This document shows positions 1 to 7,663 of a stretch of DNA of 26,907 nucleotides, one piece after another. The notes beneath the pieces were generated by a model. It worked only from the letters and a program-made list of their open reading frames with translations, was not told the origin of the DNA and ran no database searches. A program made the position numbers and the translations under genes. How positions within the stretch are numbered: the first letter of the stretch is position 1; every line of letters starts with the position of its first letter. Source of the stretch: JBJXGF01 sp046153015 (GTDB taxonomy: Bacteria > Actinomycetota > Acidimicrobiia > Acidimicrobiales > CAIXPF01); NCBI GenBank assembly GCA_046153015.1, contig JBJXGF010000320.1, forward strand, positions 1 through 26,907, written 5' to 3'.

Positions 1-205
1 GTTCCAGCCACGCCTTGACGACGACGGACTTGTGAGCGGACAGGTTGTCGCAGATGCAATGCAGGTCGAGGCCCCCCGGGGTCTGCTCGATGAGATCATC
101 GAGGAAGGCGACGAAGTTCTCCGACCGCCTCGAGTCGGCGACCCATCCGGCGATCCCGCCGCCAGGCACATCCAGCGCGGCGAACAGCATGGCTCGGCCA
201 GCTCG
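1..205 (-). pseudogene. IS630-family transposase fragment
   Basis: Read on the minus strand, this segment encodes a DDE-endonuclease piece with MLFAALDVPGG followed by CDNLSAHK, the block around the second catalytic aspartate in IS630-type transposases. The N-terminal part is missing: the homology starts abruptly near position 200, inside a regulator gene. The C-terminal part, with the catalytic glutamate, would lie beyond the window start. The product would act in cut-and-paste transposition if complete. Family assignment rests on these two motifs only. The exact element boundary cannot be fixed because no terminal inverted repeat was recognised. Confidence 0.7.
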
Positions 206-977
206 TGCGTGCGCCCGATCAGCGACGGTGCACGACCCCCGCCGTGGCGGGGTGTCGCCGTCGACTCCGGGATGCCGCGCAGGACGGCGAGCTCGGCTGC
301 CCGGAGGGCGGGGCCGGGGGAGACGCCGAGCTCGTCACGGAGACGGACTCGGATCGTCTCGTAGCGACGAAGGCCGTCCGCCTGGCGGCCGCTCTCGGCG
401 AGCGCTCGGATGGCCAGCGCCCACAGATCCTCGTCGAGCGGGTGCCGCTCACAAACGTCGATCAGCGCCGCGACCGAATTCGCGCCGCGGCCCTCGTCGA
501 GCTCCTCGGCGAAGAGGCGCACCAGCATCGAGCGGCGGAGCTCTTCGAGCCGAGCCGTGGTGGGCGTCGGCAGCAGATCGAGCCCCTCGGCGATCTCACC
601 TCGCCACAGTGCGTTGGCGCGACGAAGCACCTCGCCGGAGACCGCAACGGTGCTCGCTGAAGCAGCCTGCTCGAAACGGCAGACGTCGATGTCGGCCGGA
701 TCGGCAGCAAGGCGGTAGCCGCGAGTCTCGGTGAGGACCTCTGCCGGGAGGTCGCGGGCGACGAGCAGACACGCAACCGGGCGACGAGGACACGGAGATC
801 GTCGATCGATCCGCCGCCTCGGCCACCGCTGACCGCAGCAACGAGACTCGCGCTCGAGACCGCAGTGTTGGCTTCAAGGAGCAACGTCGCCGCCAGACGC
901 CCCAGCTTGCCCGCGGGTGCACGACCAGGCCCGAGTCGCAGCGGTCCGAGCACCGCAAGAAGTGGACTGTCGTGCAT
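200..977 (-). pseudogene. BTAD/SARP-type transcriptional regulator, broken
   Basis: From the ATG at 977 the product begins MHDSPLLAVLGPLRLG, a winged-helix DNA-binding domain of the SARP/AfsR kind. Near 775-785 the reading frame shifts: one frame ends LRVLVARLR and the next resumes LLVARDLPAEVLTETRGYRL. A complete bacterial transcriptional activation domain follows, with motifs RANALWRGEIAEGL, HPLDEDLWALAIRAL and RYETIRVRLRDELGVSP. The expected ATPase domain begins at SLIGRTHELAE and is then lost at the IS630 fragment. Such proteins usually activate neighbouring biosynthetic or oxidoreductase genes. This one diverges from the FAD monooxygenase at 1051, leaving 73 bp between starts. With one frameshift and one truncation it is almost certainly non-functional. 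Confidence 0.8.
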
Positions 978-1050
978 CGCGCAGACTTTCTGCAAGGTAA
1001 GACGCAAACCGTAGCGCGCACTATTGGGGCCGGATCGAGGAGGGAAACCC

Positions 1051-2304
1051 GTGGACACCAGTGCTGACGTCGATGTGGTCGTCGTGGGCGGCGGCATCGC
1101 CGGAGCCTCGGCAGCCGCCAGGCTCGCCAGTGAGGGGCGGAGCGTCCTTCTCCTCGAGCGGGAAGCGGTGTTCTCGGATCGTGTGCGCGGAGAGGGCATG
1201 GTCCCCGCCGGGTTCCTGCACGCCGAAGCTCCCGGGCTGGGCGACGTCGTGCTGGGCACTCCCGGGCTCAACGTGACCACCCATCTCGTGGCCTACGACG
1301 AAACCCGGTCGATCGAGGCCTCGGAGTCGGCACGCGTCGAGTTGGCAACGGTCGAGCCCAAATCCCCGGGCCTTATCTGCGTGGGTCATCCCGCGCTACG
1401 GGAACGGCTCGTCGCTCATGCCGCTGAGGTGGGCGTCGAGGTGCGTCGCGGCGTGCAGGCCGTTGCGGTGGAGAACGACCCGGTAGCGCCATCGGTGCAA
1501 TACACCGACGCTGGCGGTCAGACCTGGCTGGCGCGGTGCTCGCTCGTCATTGCGGCCGACGGGAAGGACTCCGAGATCCGTCGTTCGCTGGGGCTCGAGC
1601 TCCACCAGACCACACCGAGGGTGTTCCTCACCGGCATGCTGGTCGACGACGGTGGCGTGTGGGACCGCTGCGTCGCGAGCATGGGCGTCGAGGGCGGCCG
1701 GAAGTTCTACATCCAGCCTCGCCAGGACGGCCTCGCTCGGCTCTACCTCGGATTCACCATGGCGGCGCCGCGATTCACCGGACCCGATCGCGCGCGACGG
1801 TTTCTCGAAGCGTTCGACTTCACGTGCATCCCCCACGCGGAGGAACTCCGTCACGCCGCGCCCGCTGGGCCATGCGCCGGCTATCCGATGACCGACAGTT
1901 GGCTCGATCGCCCTTATGCCGATCGGGTCGTCTTCGTCGGCGACGCCGCCGGTTGGAGCGACCCGGTGATCGGGCAGGGCCTCGGCATCGCGTTCCGCGA
2001 CGCGCGGGTGCTGAGCGACCAACTTGTCGGCTGCGACAACTGGAGCAGCGCGCAGCTCGACGCATACGCCACGGAGCGCACCGAGCGGATGCGCCGCCTC
2101 CGCTTCATCAACCTCGTCAGCACCGTCTTCGACCAGATCGGGGTTCCGAGCGACCAACGTGCCCGCAAGCTCGAGCGCATGGCCGAACTCATGAAGGCGG
2201 AACCCGAGCTGGCCAAGCTGCGCACGCTGGCGATGCGGGATCCCCTCACCGTGCCCGCCGAGCGGTTCGAACCCGCCGGCCTCGTCGCGCTCGCCATGGC
2301 ATAG
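1051..2304 (+). CDS. FAD-dependent monooxygenase / geranylgeranyl reductase-like oxidoreductase
   Basis: The 417-residue product has an N-terminal Rossmann dinucleotide fold, VVVVGGGIAGASAAARL, and the second FAD contact VVFVGDAAGWSDPVIGQG near residue 295, the pattern of class A flavoprotein monooxygenases and the geranylgeranyl reductase group. It probably uses FAD and NAD(P)H to hydroxylate or reduce a small or lipid substrate in the cytoplasm; the substrate cannot be read from the sequence. The GTG at 1051 is preferred because GAGGAGGG at 1037-1044 is a strong ribosome binding site at proper spacing; an in-frame TTG at 1024 lies upstream of it. It is divergent from the broken BTAD regulator, which may have been its activator. 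Confidence 0.88.
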   Translation: MDTSADVDVVVVGGGIAGASAAARLASEGRSVLLLEREAVFSDRVRGEGMVPAGFLHAEAPGLGDVVLGTPGLNVTTHLVAYDETRSIEASESARVELATVEPKSPGLICVGHPALRERLVAHAAEVGVEVRRGVQAVAVENDPVAPSVQYTDAGGQTWLARCSLVIAADGKDSEIRRSLGLELHQTTPRVFLTGMLVDDGGVWDRCVASMGVEGGRKFYIQPRQDGLARLYLGFTMAAPRFTGPDRARRFLEAFDFTCIPHAEELRHAAPAGPCAGYPMTDSWLDRPYADRVVFVGDAAGWSDPVIGQGLGIAFRDARVLSDQLVGCDNWSSAQLDAYATERTERMRRLRFINLVSTVFDQIGVPSDQRARKLERMAELMKAEPELAKLRTLAMRDPLTVPAERFEPAGLVALAMA

Positions 2305-2386
2305 CTCGCGGGCCAACTCCATCCTCAGGCGCCTATCGGTGGCCCCATGGCCACCGCCCGGCTGATCGGAGCGGTAGGTTCAAGGC

Positions 2387-2795
2387 GTGGTGGCGGAGCC
2401 GGTCCCGCGTGTTCGTCTGACGGCGGTGCCTGATGAGGCCGTGCTCGTGGTGCGCGGTGACGAACTCGATGCGGGGCTGCTGGTCGAGGATGCCGAACGG
2501 TTCCGGGCGCGCTTCGCCGGTTGGGACCGCTATGGGATCTCGGCGTTCTACGCCGCTTCGGACGATGAGGTCGACGCCCTGTGCCAGTCGAGACTGGTGC
2601 GCTTCGACACCGTGGTCGTGTTCCGTCGGGAGGATCTGCTGTCTGGAGGTTGTGCCGACGTTCCGGACGCCGCATGTGACGCTGTGCCATGCGGTGCTGG
2701 GCGAGCTGGTGGAGTGTCTCATTGGCTGCAGCCACGTGGTCCGGGTCAACCCCTACCATGTCGGGGGCGAGGAGGTGACCGATGGAAGAGCTTGA
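2387..2795 (+). pseudogene. Module gene A, copy 1 (unknown family), frameshifted
   Basis: The product starts VAEPVPRVRLTAVPDEAVL and continues through GISAFYAASDDEVDALCQ and VRFDTVVVFRREDL. It then leaves frame and resumes one frame over as EVVPTFRTPHVTLC, ending NPYHVGGEEVTDGRA. Alignment with the copy at 16077 shows an 8-nt deletion between about 2636 and 2645. The stop overlaps the start of gene B by 14 bp, exactly as in the other copy. I do not recognise the family. No signal peptide or membrane segment is visible, so it would be cytoplasmic. The start is a GTG with no clear Shine-Dalgarno sequence. A programmed frameshift is possible but less likely than a deletion. Confidence 0.7.
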
Positions 2796-3027
2796 TCTGC
2801 GGGTCGATCTGAACACCGAGGACGACACGGGTCTGCCGTGGGCGTTCCTCAGCGACGCGCGCGATGCATCGATCGTGGTGGAGGGCGCCTGGCTGGTCGT
2901 GGGATCCGGCAAGGTGCGGGCGGTCGCCCAGGTCGCGCAGGTCGAGGGCGAGCTTGTTTGGGTGCGGCCGTTGCCGGGGCCGGTCAGCCAGTACCGTCAC
3001 CTGCTCGCTGACCGAGGCGCAGCCTGA
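2782..3027 (+). CDS. Module gene B, copy 1 (small protein of unknown function)
   Basis: This is an 81-residue protein starting MEELDLRVDLNTEDDTGLPW and ending PVSQYRHLLADRGAA. GAGGAGGT lies just upstream of the ATG, inside the end of gene A, so the pair looks translationally coupled. It is nearly identical in layout to the protein at 16336: the central part (ARD, VVEGAWLVVGSGKVRAVAQVAQVEG) and the end (WVRPLPGPVSQYRHLL) are conserved. No domain is recognised. The protein is small, acidic at its N-terminus and predicted to be cytoplasmic. Conservation of both copies while gene A has decayed differently in each suggests B may act on its own, or that decay is recent. Confidence 0.75.
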   Translation: MEELDLRVDLNTEDDTGLPWAFLSDARDASIVVEGAWLVVGSGKVRAVAQVAQVEGELVWVRPLPGPVSQYRHLLADRGAA

Positions 3028-3070
3028 TCTCACGTCGCGTGCCGTCGGCGCCGGCAGATGCGAAGTCGTT

Positions 3071-3103
3071 CTGCATCGCGATCTCTACCACGATCTCTAA
3101 CCA
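3071..3103. repeat. Tandem CGATCTCTA repeat, copy R1
   Basis: A 33-bp segment contains CTGCAT followed by two CGATCTCTA units at 3079-3087 and 3091-3099 (12-bp period). Nearly the same block occurs at 16689-16721 and 26442-26474. Here it lies 44 bp after gene B and about 120 bp before the tRNA 3' half. Function is unknown; a recombinase or regulator binding site is possible. Confidence 0.75.
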
Positions 3104-3220
3104 CCCCCGCCGGAGTGGGGACCACAGGAGCCCGCTCGACCGCACAAGGCGCTCGCGAATCGGCTGGTCAGCCGTACTGGGCGCCACCGGAGCGCACGAG
3201 AACGAACAGCGCTCAGGCGG

Positions 3221-3263
3221 CTCATAACCCGAAGGTCGCAGGTTCAAATCCTGCCCCTGCCGC
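3221..3263 (+). repeat. tRNA(CAU) 3'-half, attachment-site-like remnant (a)
   Basis: CTCATAACCCG reads as the anticodon loop and 3' stem arm of a CAU-anticodon tRNA. It is followed by the T arm GGTTCAAATCC and part of the acceptor 3' strand. No 5' half (acceptor 5' strand, D arm) is found upstream, so this is not an intact tRNA gene. Integrases often use this half of a tRNA gene as attB, so it is read as an att remnant. The segment from 3028 to here also holds R1 and the palindrome GGCTGGTCAGCC near 3165; no gene was found in it. Confidence 0.75.
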
Positions 3264-3274
3264 CGCTCGCGGAG

Positions 3275-3302
3275 GAAGGCCCGGTCAAGAGACCGGGCCT
3301 TC
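3275..3302 (+). terminator. Perfect 12-bp stem-loop terminator after the tRNA remnant
   Basis: GAAGGCCCGGTC (3275-3286), loop AAGA, and GACCGGGCCTTC (3291-3302) form a perfect 12-bp hairpin, followed by a short T-containing stretch. It sits 12 bp after the tRNA 3' half, where a tRNA terminator would be. Confidence 0.8.
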
Positions 3303-3345
3303 TACGTTTTCGGCCTGACCTCACCCATGACCGAGAGGCGTTGCC

Positions 3346-4092
3346 GTGGACCTTCCCCGCATCTTCACCATCCGCGAGAGCAGCCACCGGATCCACAACC
3401 CGATGACCTCCGCCAAACTCGCAGCGCTCGGTGAAGCGCTCCCGCTCGCTCGGGGGACCCGAGTACTGGATCTGGCCAGCGGCTCAGGTGAGATGCTGTG
3501 CACCTGGGCTCGTGACCACGGGATCTCGGGAACCGGTGTCGACATCAGCACCGCATTCACGGCGCAGGCCCGGGTCCGCGCGGTCGAGCTCGGCGTCGGT
3601 GATCGGGTCGAGTTCATCCACGGTGACGCCCGCGGCCATGTCGCGGACCAGCCCGTCGATCTGGCTGCGTGCGTTGGCGCCACATGGATCGGGGAGGGAG
3701 TCGCCGGAACCGCCGAGCTTCTCTCCCGGAGCCTTCGCCCGGGAGGCATCATGCTGATCGGCGAGCCGTACTGGCGGCGAACTCCTCCGGACGAGAAGAC
3801 CGCCCAAGAGTGTCACGCCACGCGCATCGCCGACTTCCTCGCGCTGCCGGATCTGATCGGTCAGCTCCAGGACCTCAGGTACGACGTGGTGGAGATGGTG
3901 CTGGCCGACCAGGACAGCTGGGACCGGTACGTCGCGGCCCAGTGGCTCAACCTGCGCCGCTGGCTGGACAGGAACCCGGACGACGAGCTGGCGGCGGAGG
4001 CCCGCGAGGAACTGCGCAGCGAGCCCGTGCGCTATGCGCGCTCCACGCGTGAATACCTCGGCTGGGGGGTCTTCGCGCTGATGAAGCGCTGA
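3346..4092 (+). CDS. Class I SAM-dependent methyltransferase
   Basis: The 248-residue protein has the methyltransferase fold: motif I VLDLASGSGEM near residue 42, an acidic residue in GTGVDIS at the end of strand 2, FIHGDAR for the adenine side, and LRPGGIMLIGEPYW after strand 4-5. It transfers a methyl group from S-adenosylmethionine to an unknown acceptor in the cytoplasm; the YWRRTPPDE region is typical of small-molecule methyltransferases. The GTG at 3346 is preceded by GAGAGG at 3333-3338. The gene stands alone between a tRNA terminator and a decayed gene pair, so it is probably island cargo. Confidence 0.85.
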   Translation: MDLPRIFTIRESSHRIHNPMTSAKLAALGEALPLARGTRVLDLASGSGEMLCTWARDHGISGTGVDISTAFTAQARVRAVELGVGDRVEFIHGDARGHVADQPVDLAACVGATWIGEGVAGTAELLSRSLRPGGIMLIGEPYWRRTPPDEKTAQECHATRIADFLALPDLIGQLQDLRYDVVEMVLADQDSWDRYVAAQWLNLRRWLDRNPDDELAAEAREELRSEPVRYARSTREYLGWGVFALMKR

Positions 4093-4124
4093 TGCGCGAC
4101 CGGTCCGTGTGCGCCTCATGCCCT

Positions 4125-4233
4125 TCGCGTGGAGCCCCACCTCGAGTTCCACAGGGGCCGCATCGGCTGCCTCGAGCTCGGTGGCTCGGGTCGCGACAGG
4201 CTCGGTGCACGGGAAGTCGTGGGGTCGAGATGA
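4125..4233 (+). pseudogene. 3' fragment of a DUF6544-like gene (relative of 19477-20661)
   Basis: The reading frame ends LEFHRGRIGCLELGG then SGRDRLGAREVVGSR before TGA at 4231-4233. The intact gene at 19477 ends LEFHVDGISYLEPGG then QGRDRLDARDVVGSR. Only the last 30 or so codons are recognisable; upstream similarity fades near 4125, just after the methyltransferase. The ATGA overlap with the next fragment is preserved. Confidence 0.75.
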
Positions 4234-4343
4234 GCGGGCACGCTCGACGGTTGCGGTTGCACCAGGTCGGCGAGGTGCTGGTCGACCTGCCGGTGTTTCT
4301 GACCTCGCCGATCTATCGACGGTGGCACCTTGTCACCAAGTAA
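4230..4343 (+). pseudogene. 5' fragment of an SRPBCC-family gene (relative of 20658-21308)
   Basis: The frame reads MSGHARRLRLHQVGEVLVDL and then PVFLTSPIYRRWHL, matching the start of the intact gene at 20658 almost residue for residue. It then runs into unrelated sequence, VTK, and a stop. Similarity stops at about 4330, and from 4334 the sequence matches the 3' flank of the tRNA remnant at 16864. The fragment therefore ends at a recombination junction at the tRNA 3' end. Confidence 0.8.
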
Positions 4344-4354
4344 AGAACCAGCTC

Positions 4355-4388
4355 AGAGGCCCTTTCCGAGGAATCGTGAAGGGCCTCT
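4355..4388. terminator. Stem-loop in the tRNA 3'-flank repeat
   Basis: AGAGGCCCTT and AAGGGCCTCT form a 10-bp stem around a 14-nt loop. The related hairpin at 16886-16919 is slightly less perfect. The position just after the tRNA 3' end suggests the original tRNA terminator; it could also serve the minus-strand operon that ends here. Confidence 0.65.
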
Positions 4389-4392
4389 GACG

Positions 4393-5088
4393 TTACTCGC
4401 GGCACTCAGCGCGAACAGGACGCGAACAGACTGCTCTGCGGGTCGGAACCCGATGGTCACTTCCTCGGCGCTCCGGTACGAGTAAGCGTCGCAGTCGGAG
4501 CGTCGTGCGACGCGCTGGGTCGGTGGACCCGCCGAGTTGGATCGCGACGGCGACGGCGAGGATGACGGAGAGTTGCCGCCCAGCGTCTGGGGCGGCGGGG
4601 TCGGCGGGCACGAGTTGTAGTGCGCGCTCGGGGAGGAATGCGGTACCGAAGCAGACGATGACCGCGAGTGCTCCCAGTGTTCCTCCCCGAGCGCGGTCGC
4701 TGTCGGTTCTCGACGTCGTGGATGCAGCTGCGAGTCCGATGCCGACGAGCGTTGCGAGCTGCAGCGTGTGCGTAGCGAGCGGTAGGTCGCGGTTCGGTCG
4801 TGACACCACGATGAGGGCGAGCGCCCACCACGAGGCGAGCAACGGCAGGAGTATTGCGACTCGGTGGGCCCGGCGTTGACGCAGGGTGGCGGGCGACGAT
4901 TGGAGTGTCGCGGCGGCGGTGTCGTCCAGAACGAACGGTGTTGCCGCGGCGACCGCGGCCGCTGTCGCCGAGAGCAGCAAAGGAGACGGGCGTTCGGTGA
5001 GGGCGAGCCACATGGCCGTCGTGACGGCCGTTGCGGCGAGAGGCTTCCAGGTGAGAACTGCGGCGAGGTGGCGGGTGGCGGAGATCAT
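4393..5088 (-). CDS. Multi-pass membrane protein, last gene of the ECF/ABC operon
   Basis: The 231-residue product starts MISATRHLAAVLTWKPLAAT and carries about five to six hydrophobic segments (MWLALTERPSPLLLSATAAA, HRVAILLPLLASWWALALIV, LATLVGIGLAAA, LGALAVIVCFGTAFL, SVILAVAVAIQL). The ATG at 5088 overlaps the TGA of the permease gene by 4 bp, so it is translationally coupled to it and is probably a partner subunit of the transporter. The last 20 or so residues are arginine-rich and lie inside the tRNA-flank repeat, so the native C-terminus was probably replaced at an integration junction. No family is recognised. Confidence 0.75.
   Translation of the reverse strand: MISATRHLAAVLTWKPLAATAVTTAMWLALTERPSPLLLSATAAAVAAATPFVLDDTAAATLQSSPATLRQRRAHRVAILLPLLASWWALALIVVSRPNRDLPLATHTLQLATLVGIGLAAASTTSRTDSDRARGGTLGALAVIVCFGTAFLPERALQLVPADPAAPDAGRQLSVILAVAVAIQLGGSTDPARRTTLRLRRLLVPERRGSDHRVPTRRAVCSRPVRAECRE
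4410..4429. repeat. Paired CGCGAACAG units, 11-bp period
   Basis: CGCGAACAG occurs at 4410-4418 and again at 4421-4429. The same 11-bp-period pairing of CGCGAACA recurs at 16940 and, with one change, at 24681. The pairs lie near tRNA remnants, which suggests recombinase binding sites or conserved integrase 3' codons. Confidence 0.6.
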
Positions 5089-6791
5089 GGGCAGCTAGCC
5101 ACTCGTGTGGTGTTGGGTGGTGGGGGGAGTCCGAGATGCCGTGCGAGATCGGACGACGGCGTGGCCGGGTCGACCCAGCGCGGCCAGTCGTCGGCGAGCG
5201 TGTCCACGATCGGGCGAGCTGGTTGTTCGAGCATGGCGATCGCGAGGCTCGCGTCGGAGGCGGTGTAGATCGCCCCCCACATCGGCGGGTTGTCCCATTC
5301 GTCGAAGGTCAGCGCAGCGCTCGAGGATGCTCCTTCGGATGAGAGGTCGCGGAGGAGTGCGGCGCCGTCTGGGGTGGCGACCGCGGCGAGCCAGAGCGCG
5401 ACCGCGGCGCGGGCTCGTCCGTCAGCGGTGCAGCGCTGGTCGTCGTTGCGGGGTGCGGGTGGCAGCCCGACAGCCCATGCGCCGGCCTGTACGGCGGTGA
5501 ACAGCTGGTTGGTTGGGCGGTCGTTACACGGGAACGAGCCGTTGCCGAGGTCGGGGTGCAGGTTGTTGTCGTCGGGCCAGATCGTCTGTGGCCTGAGCTG
5601 GTGGGCGACCTTCGCGGGGAGCCCGGCGATGAACGGTTGGGGTCCGCAGTCCGAGTTGCCGATCGTTGTCGGGATCCGTTGGATGACCTCGACGGGTCGT
5701 TGGGCGACTGACGGTGGCACGAGCGCGAGCACGCCGGTGACGCGGGCTTCCCACTCGTCGATCAGATGTCGAGACGGCGGGTAGGCGCAGTAGCGCACAC
5801 TTTGGCGTTGCTCGCATGTCTGGTGCGCGTCGGGTTGGGTGATGTAGCTCACCATCGCGGCGACCTGGCTGTCTGACGGCGGTCGGGTCTGTGCCCAGCC
5901 TGCGACCGCCGCGACACCGATCGCGGCGACCATCACTGCGCCGAGGCGGCGGGGAACGCCGTCACGGGCGAGCGCGACGGCGCCCATGACCGTGATCAGC
6001 GCGGCGAGGTAGAGGACATGCCACCAGGCCGGCCTGATCTCGAGTGTCGGGTCGCCGACCGAGGTTGGTTCGGCGAGGAAGCCGAGGAACCGCACGGGGT
6101 GGCTGTGTGGCATGGTCCACGGCCATGTCGTGTCGTCGAGGAACCGGGTTTGGATGACGGTCACGGCGACCGCGGCGACGACCCCGAACGCCGCGAACGG
6201 CACCCAGCGGCCGACGGCGACACCGACGGTCACGGCTCCGGCGACCACAAGGATGCCGGCGCCGATCTCAGCCCAGTGGGGTGCGCCGACCGCGCCGCCC
6301 CGTGCGCCCAGGAGCATGACGCAACTGGCGGCGAGCAGCACAGCTGCGGTCACGGTTGCGGCGATTGCCGAGAGCGCGCCGGCGGTGCGGACAGGCTGAG
6401 GCGCGGGTAGGGCCGCGAACAGTTCGGCGGTCCCGGTGCGGACCGGCCCCAGCGCGAGCAAGTTGGTGGCGACGATGGTGAACCAGCCGAGCGGGACGAG
6501 CCCAAGTGCGACGTCAAATGACAGCCAAGCCCAGTGGTCGCTCAAGGTGTGATCGGCGATTGCGGAGGCCCACAGCGTCAGCGGGGTCAGGACGATCCCG
6601 GTGATGAACGCCGGGTGGCGGACCAACCGTCGGTTCTCGGCAGGTGCCAACGGCACCAGGGTTCGCCAGCGTGTGTCGGTCGTCCACCCGACCGGGCCGC
6701 GCTCGGGCGGGGGGCCCGACTCGTGTCGGCGACGCACCGAGCGCACGACCCACCAGACACCGAACGCTGCGAGGATCAGGATAAACGGCAT
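5085..6791 (-). CDS. ABC-transporter permease-like protein with large extracytoplasmic C-terminal domain
   Basis: The 568-residue protein begins MPFILILAAFGVWWVVRSVR, with further hydrophobic stretches up to about residue 310 that look like an ABC-2-type or unusual permease. A long soluble C-terminal part follows, with several cysteines (TCEQRQSVRYCAYPP, NSDCGPQPF, SFPCNDRP, QRCTADG) and a final VASCP, consistent with a disulfide-bonded domain outside the membrane. No peptidase motif such as HExxH is seen. The ATG at 6791 lies 5 bp after the ATPase stop, and the stop overlaps the next gene. It is likely the membrane partner of the ATPase; the substrate is unknown. Confidence 0.78.
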   Translation of the reverse strand: MPFILILAAFGVWWVVRSVRRRHESGPPPERGPVGWTTDTRWRTLVPLAPAENRRLVRHPAFITGIVLTPLTLWASAIADHTLSDHWAWLSFDVALGLVPLGWFTIVATNLLALGPVRTGTAELFAALPAPQPVRTAGALSAIAATVTAAVLLAASCVMLLGARGGAVGAPHWAEIGAGILVVAGAVTVGVAVGRWVPFAAFGVVAAVAVTVIQTRFLDDTTWPWTMPHSHPVRFLGFLAEPTSVGDPTLEIRPAWWHVLYLAALITVMGAVALARDGVPRRLGAVMVAAIGVAAVAGWAQTRPPSDSQVAAMVSYITQPDAHQTCEQRQSVRYCAYPPSRHLIDEWEARVTGVLALVPPSVAQRPVEVIQRIPTTIGNSDCGPQPFIAGLPAKVAHQLRPQTIWPDDNNLHPDLGNGSFPCNDRPTNQLFTAVQAGAWAVGLPPAPRNDDQRCTADGRARAAVALWLAAVATPDGAALLRDLSSEGASSSAALTFDEWDNPPMWGAIYTASDASLAIAMLEQPARPIVDTLADDWPRWVDPATPSSDLARHLGLPPPPNTTRVASCP

Positions 6792-6796
6792 CGCGG

Positions 6797-7663
6797 TCAG
6801 CTCGCCCGTGAAGCGTCGGTGTCGGGGGCCCGCCCGATCAGGAGCAGGTAGGCGTCCTCGAGCGCTGGCTCGGCGAGCGTCGCACCCGGCGGGGGATCGC
6901 CGATCAGCCGATGGTGCCCGAGCCCGGTCCGCCACGACAGCCGTGCCCGGGGGTCGGCTCGGTCGCTGACCCACACCCGACCGCGAGCTGCTTCGATCAT
7001 CGCCTCGGGTGTGTCGTCGAAGAGCACCCGGCCGACGTCGATCACCACGACGCGTTGGCACAAGGCTGCGACGTCCTCGGTCTGGTGGGTCGACAGCAGC
7101 ACCGGATGCGTCTCGGCGACCCCGGAGACGAGCTCGCGGAACCGCAATCGCTGCTCGGGGTCGAGTCCAACGGTCGGCTCGTCGAGCACCAACACCCCCG
7201 GATCGTTGAGCAATGCTTGGGCGACGATCACGCGTCGGCGCATCCCGCCGGACAGGCGCTTGATCCGTTTGTGCATCACGTCGGTGAGCCCGACGAGTCC
7301 GAGCACTCGGGCCACCTCGTCGTGGCGTGCAGGCCGATCGGTCATCTCCTTGAGGATCGCGATGTAGTCGACGAAGTCGAACGCCGACAGGTTGGCGTAG
7401 TAGCCGGGCTCTTGAGGGAAGTAGCCGAGCCGTCGTCGGATCGCGAGGCGACCCTCGGTCAGTGCCGGGTCGTGTCCGAGGATGCGGACGTTGCCGCGAT
7501 CGGGGGCGAGCACCGTCGCCACGATCCGCAGCAGGGTCGTCTTGCCGGCGCCGTTCGGTCCGAGCAGACCGGTGACACCGGGACCGATCGACAACGTCAC
7601 GTCGTCGAGGGCCAGTGTCGATCGGAACGACTTGGACACCCCAACCATCTCGACCGAGTTCAT
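6797..7663 (-). CDS. ABC transporter ATP-binding protein
   Basis: The 288-residue protein has all the ATPase motifs: Walker A GPNGAGKTT at about 35-43, Q-loop in LGYFPQEPGYY, signature LSGGMRRRV near 139, Walker B VLVLDEPTVGLDP near 160, and the switch histidine in LLSTHQTEDV. It hydrolyses ATP at the inner face of the membrane to drive the permease encoded next. The ATG at 7663 has AGGAGG upstream and overlaps the previous stop by 4 bp. The C-terminal 70 residues, after VLFDDTPEAMI, resemble the substrate-specific extension of drug or lantibiotic export ATPases. It is part of the ECF-sigma-led operon. Confidence 0.92.
   Translation of the reverse strand: MNSVEMVGVSKSFRSTLALDDVTLSIGPGVTGLLGPNGAGKTTLLRIVATVLAPDRGNVRILGHDPALTEGRLAIRRRLGYFPQEPGYYANLSAFDFVDYIAILKEMTDRPARHDEVARVLGLVGLTDVMHKRIKRLSGGMRRRVIVAQALLNDPGVLVLDEPTVGLDPEQRLRFRELVSGVAETHPVLLSTHQTEDVAALCQRVVVIDVGRVLFDDTPEAMIEAARGRVWVSDRADPRARLSWRTGLGHHRLIGDPPPGATLAEPALEDAYLLLIGRAPDTDASRAS

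Larger units (their letters stand above)
4334..4459. repeat. tRNA 3'-flank repeat, copy 1 (pairs with 16864-16989)
   Basis: Beginning at CACCAAGT, this segment aligns along about 125 bp with 16864-16989. Both carry the hairpin-forming AGAGGCC...GGGCCTCT and a pair of CGCGAACA units. It also forms the last codons of the minus-strand membrane protein at 4393-5088, so that gene's 3' end lies inside the repeat. Confidence 0.75.

Noticed and set aside
1396..2322. Long minus-strand open frame opposite the FAD monooxygenase
   Set aside because: High GC keeps the opposite strand open; the plus-strand protein has clear FAD motifs and this frame has none.
2387..2795. Programmed ribosomal frameshift in gene A, copy 1
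   Set aside because: Comparison with copy 2 shows an 8-nt deletion rather than a slippery heptamer, and no clear slippery site or downstream structure was seen.
2984..3247. Minus-strand frame beginning NLRPSGYEPPERCS, and similar frames over 14385-14411 and 16800-16870 (AGAGLEPTTSGYE)
   Set aside because: These are the well-known artefact of reading a tRNA T arm and anticodon arm backwards; they lie on the tRNA remnants and have no independent support.
3221..3263. Complete tRNA-Met gene
   Set aside because: Only the 3' half can be folded; no acceptor 5' strand or D arm is found upstream.
6792..7061. Longer permease start upstream of 6791
   Set aside because: The extension lies inside the ATPase gene in another frame and is arginine-rich; the ATG at 6791 begins a hydrophobic segment just after the ATPase stop.
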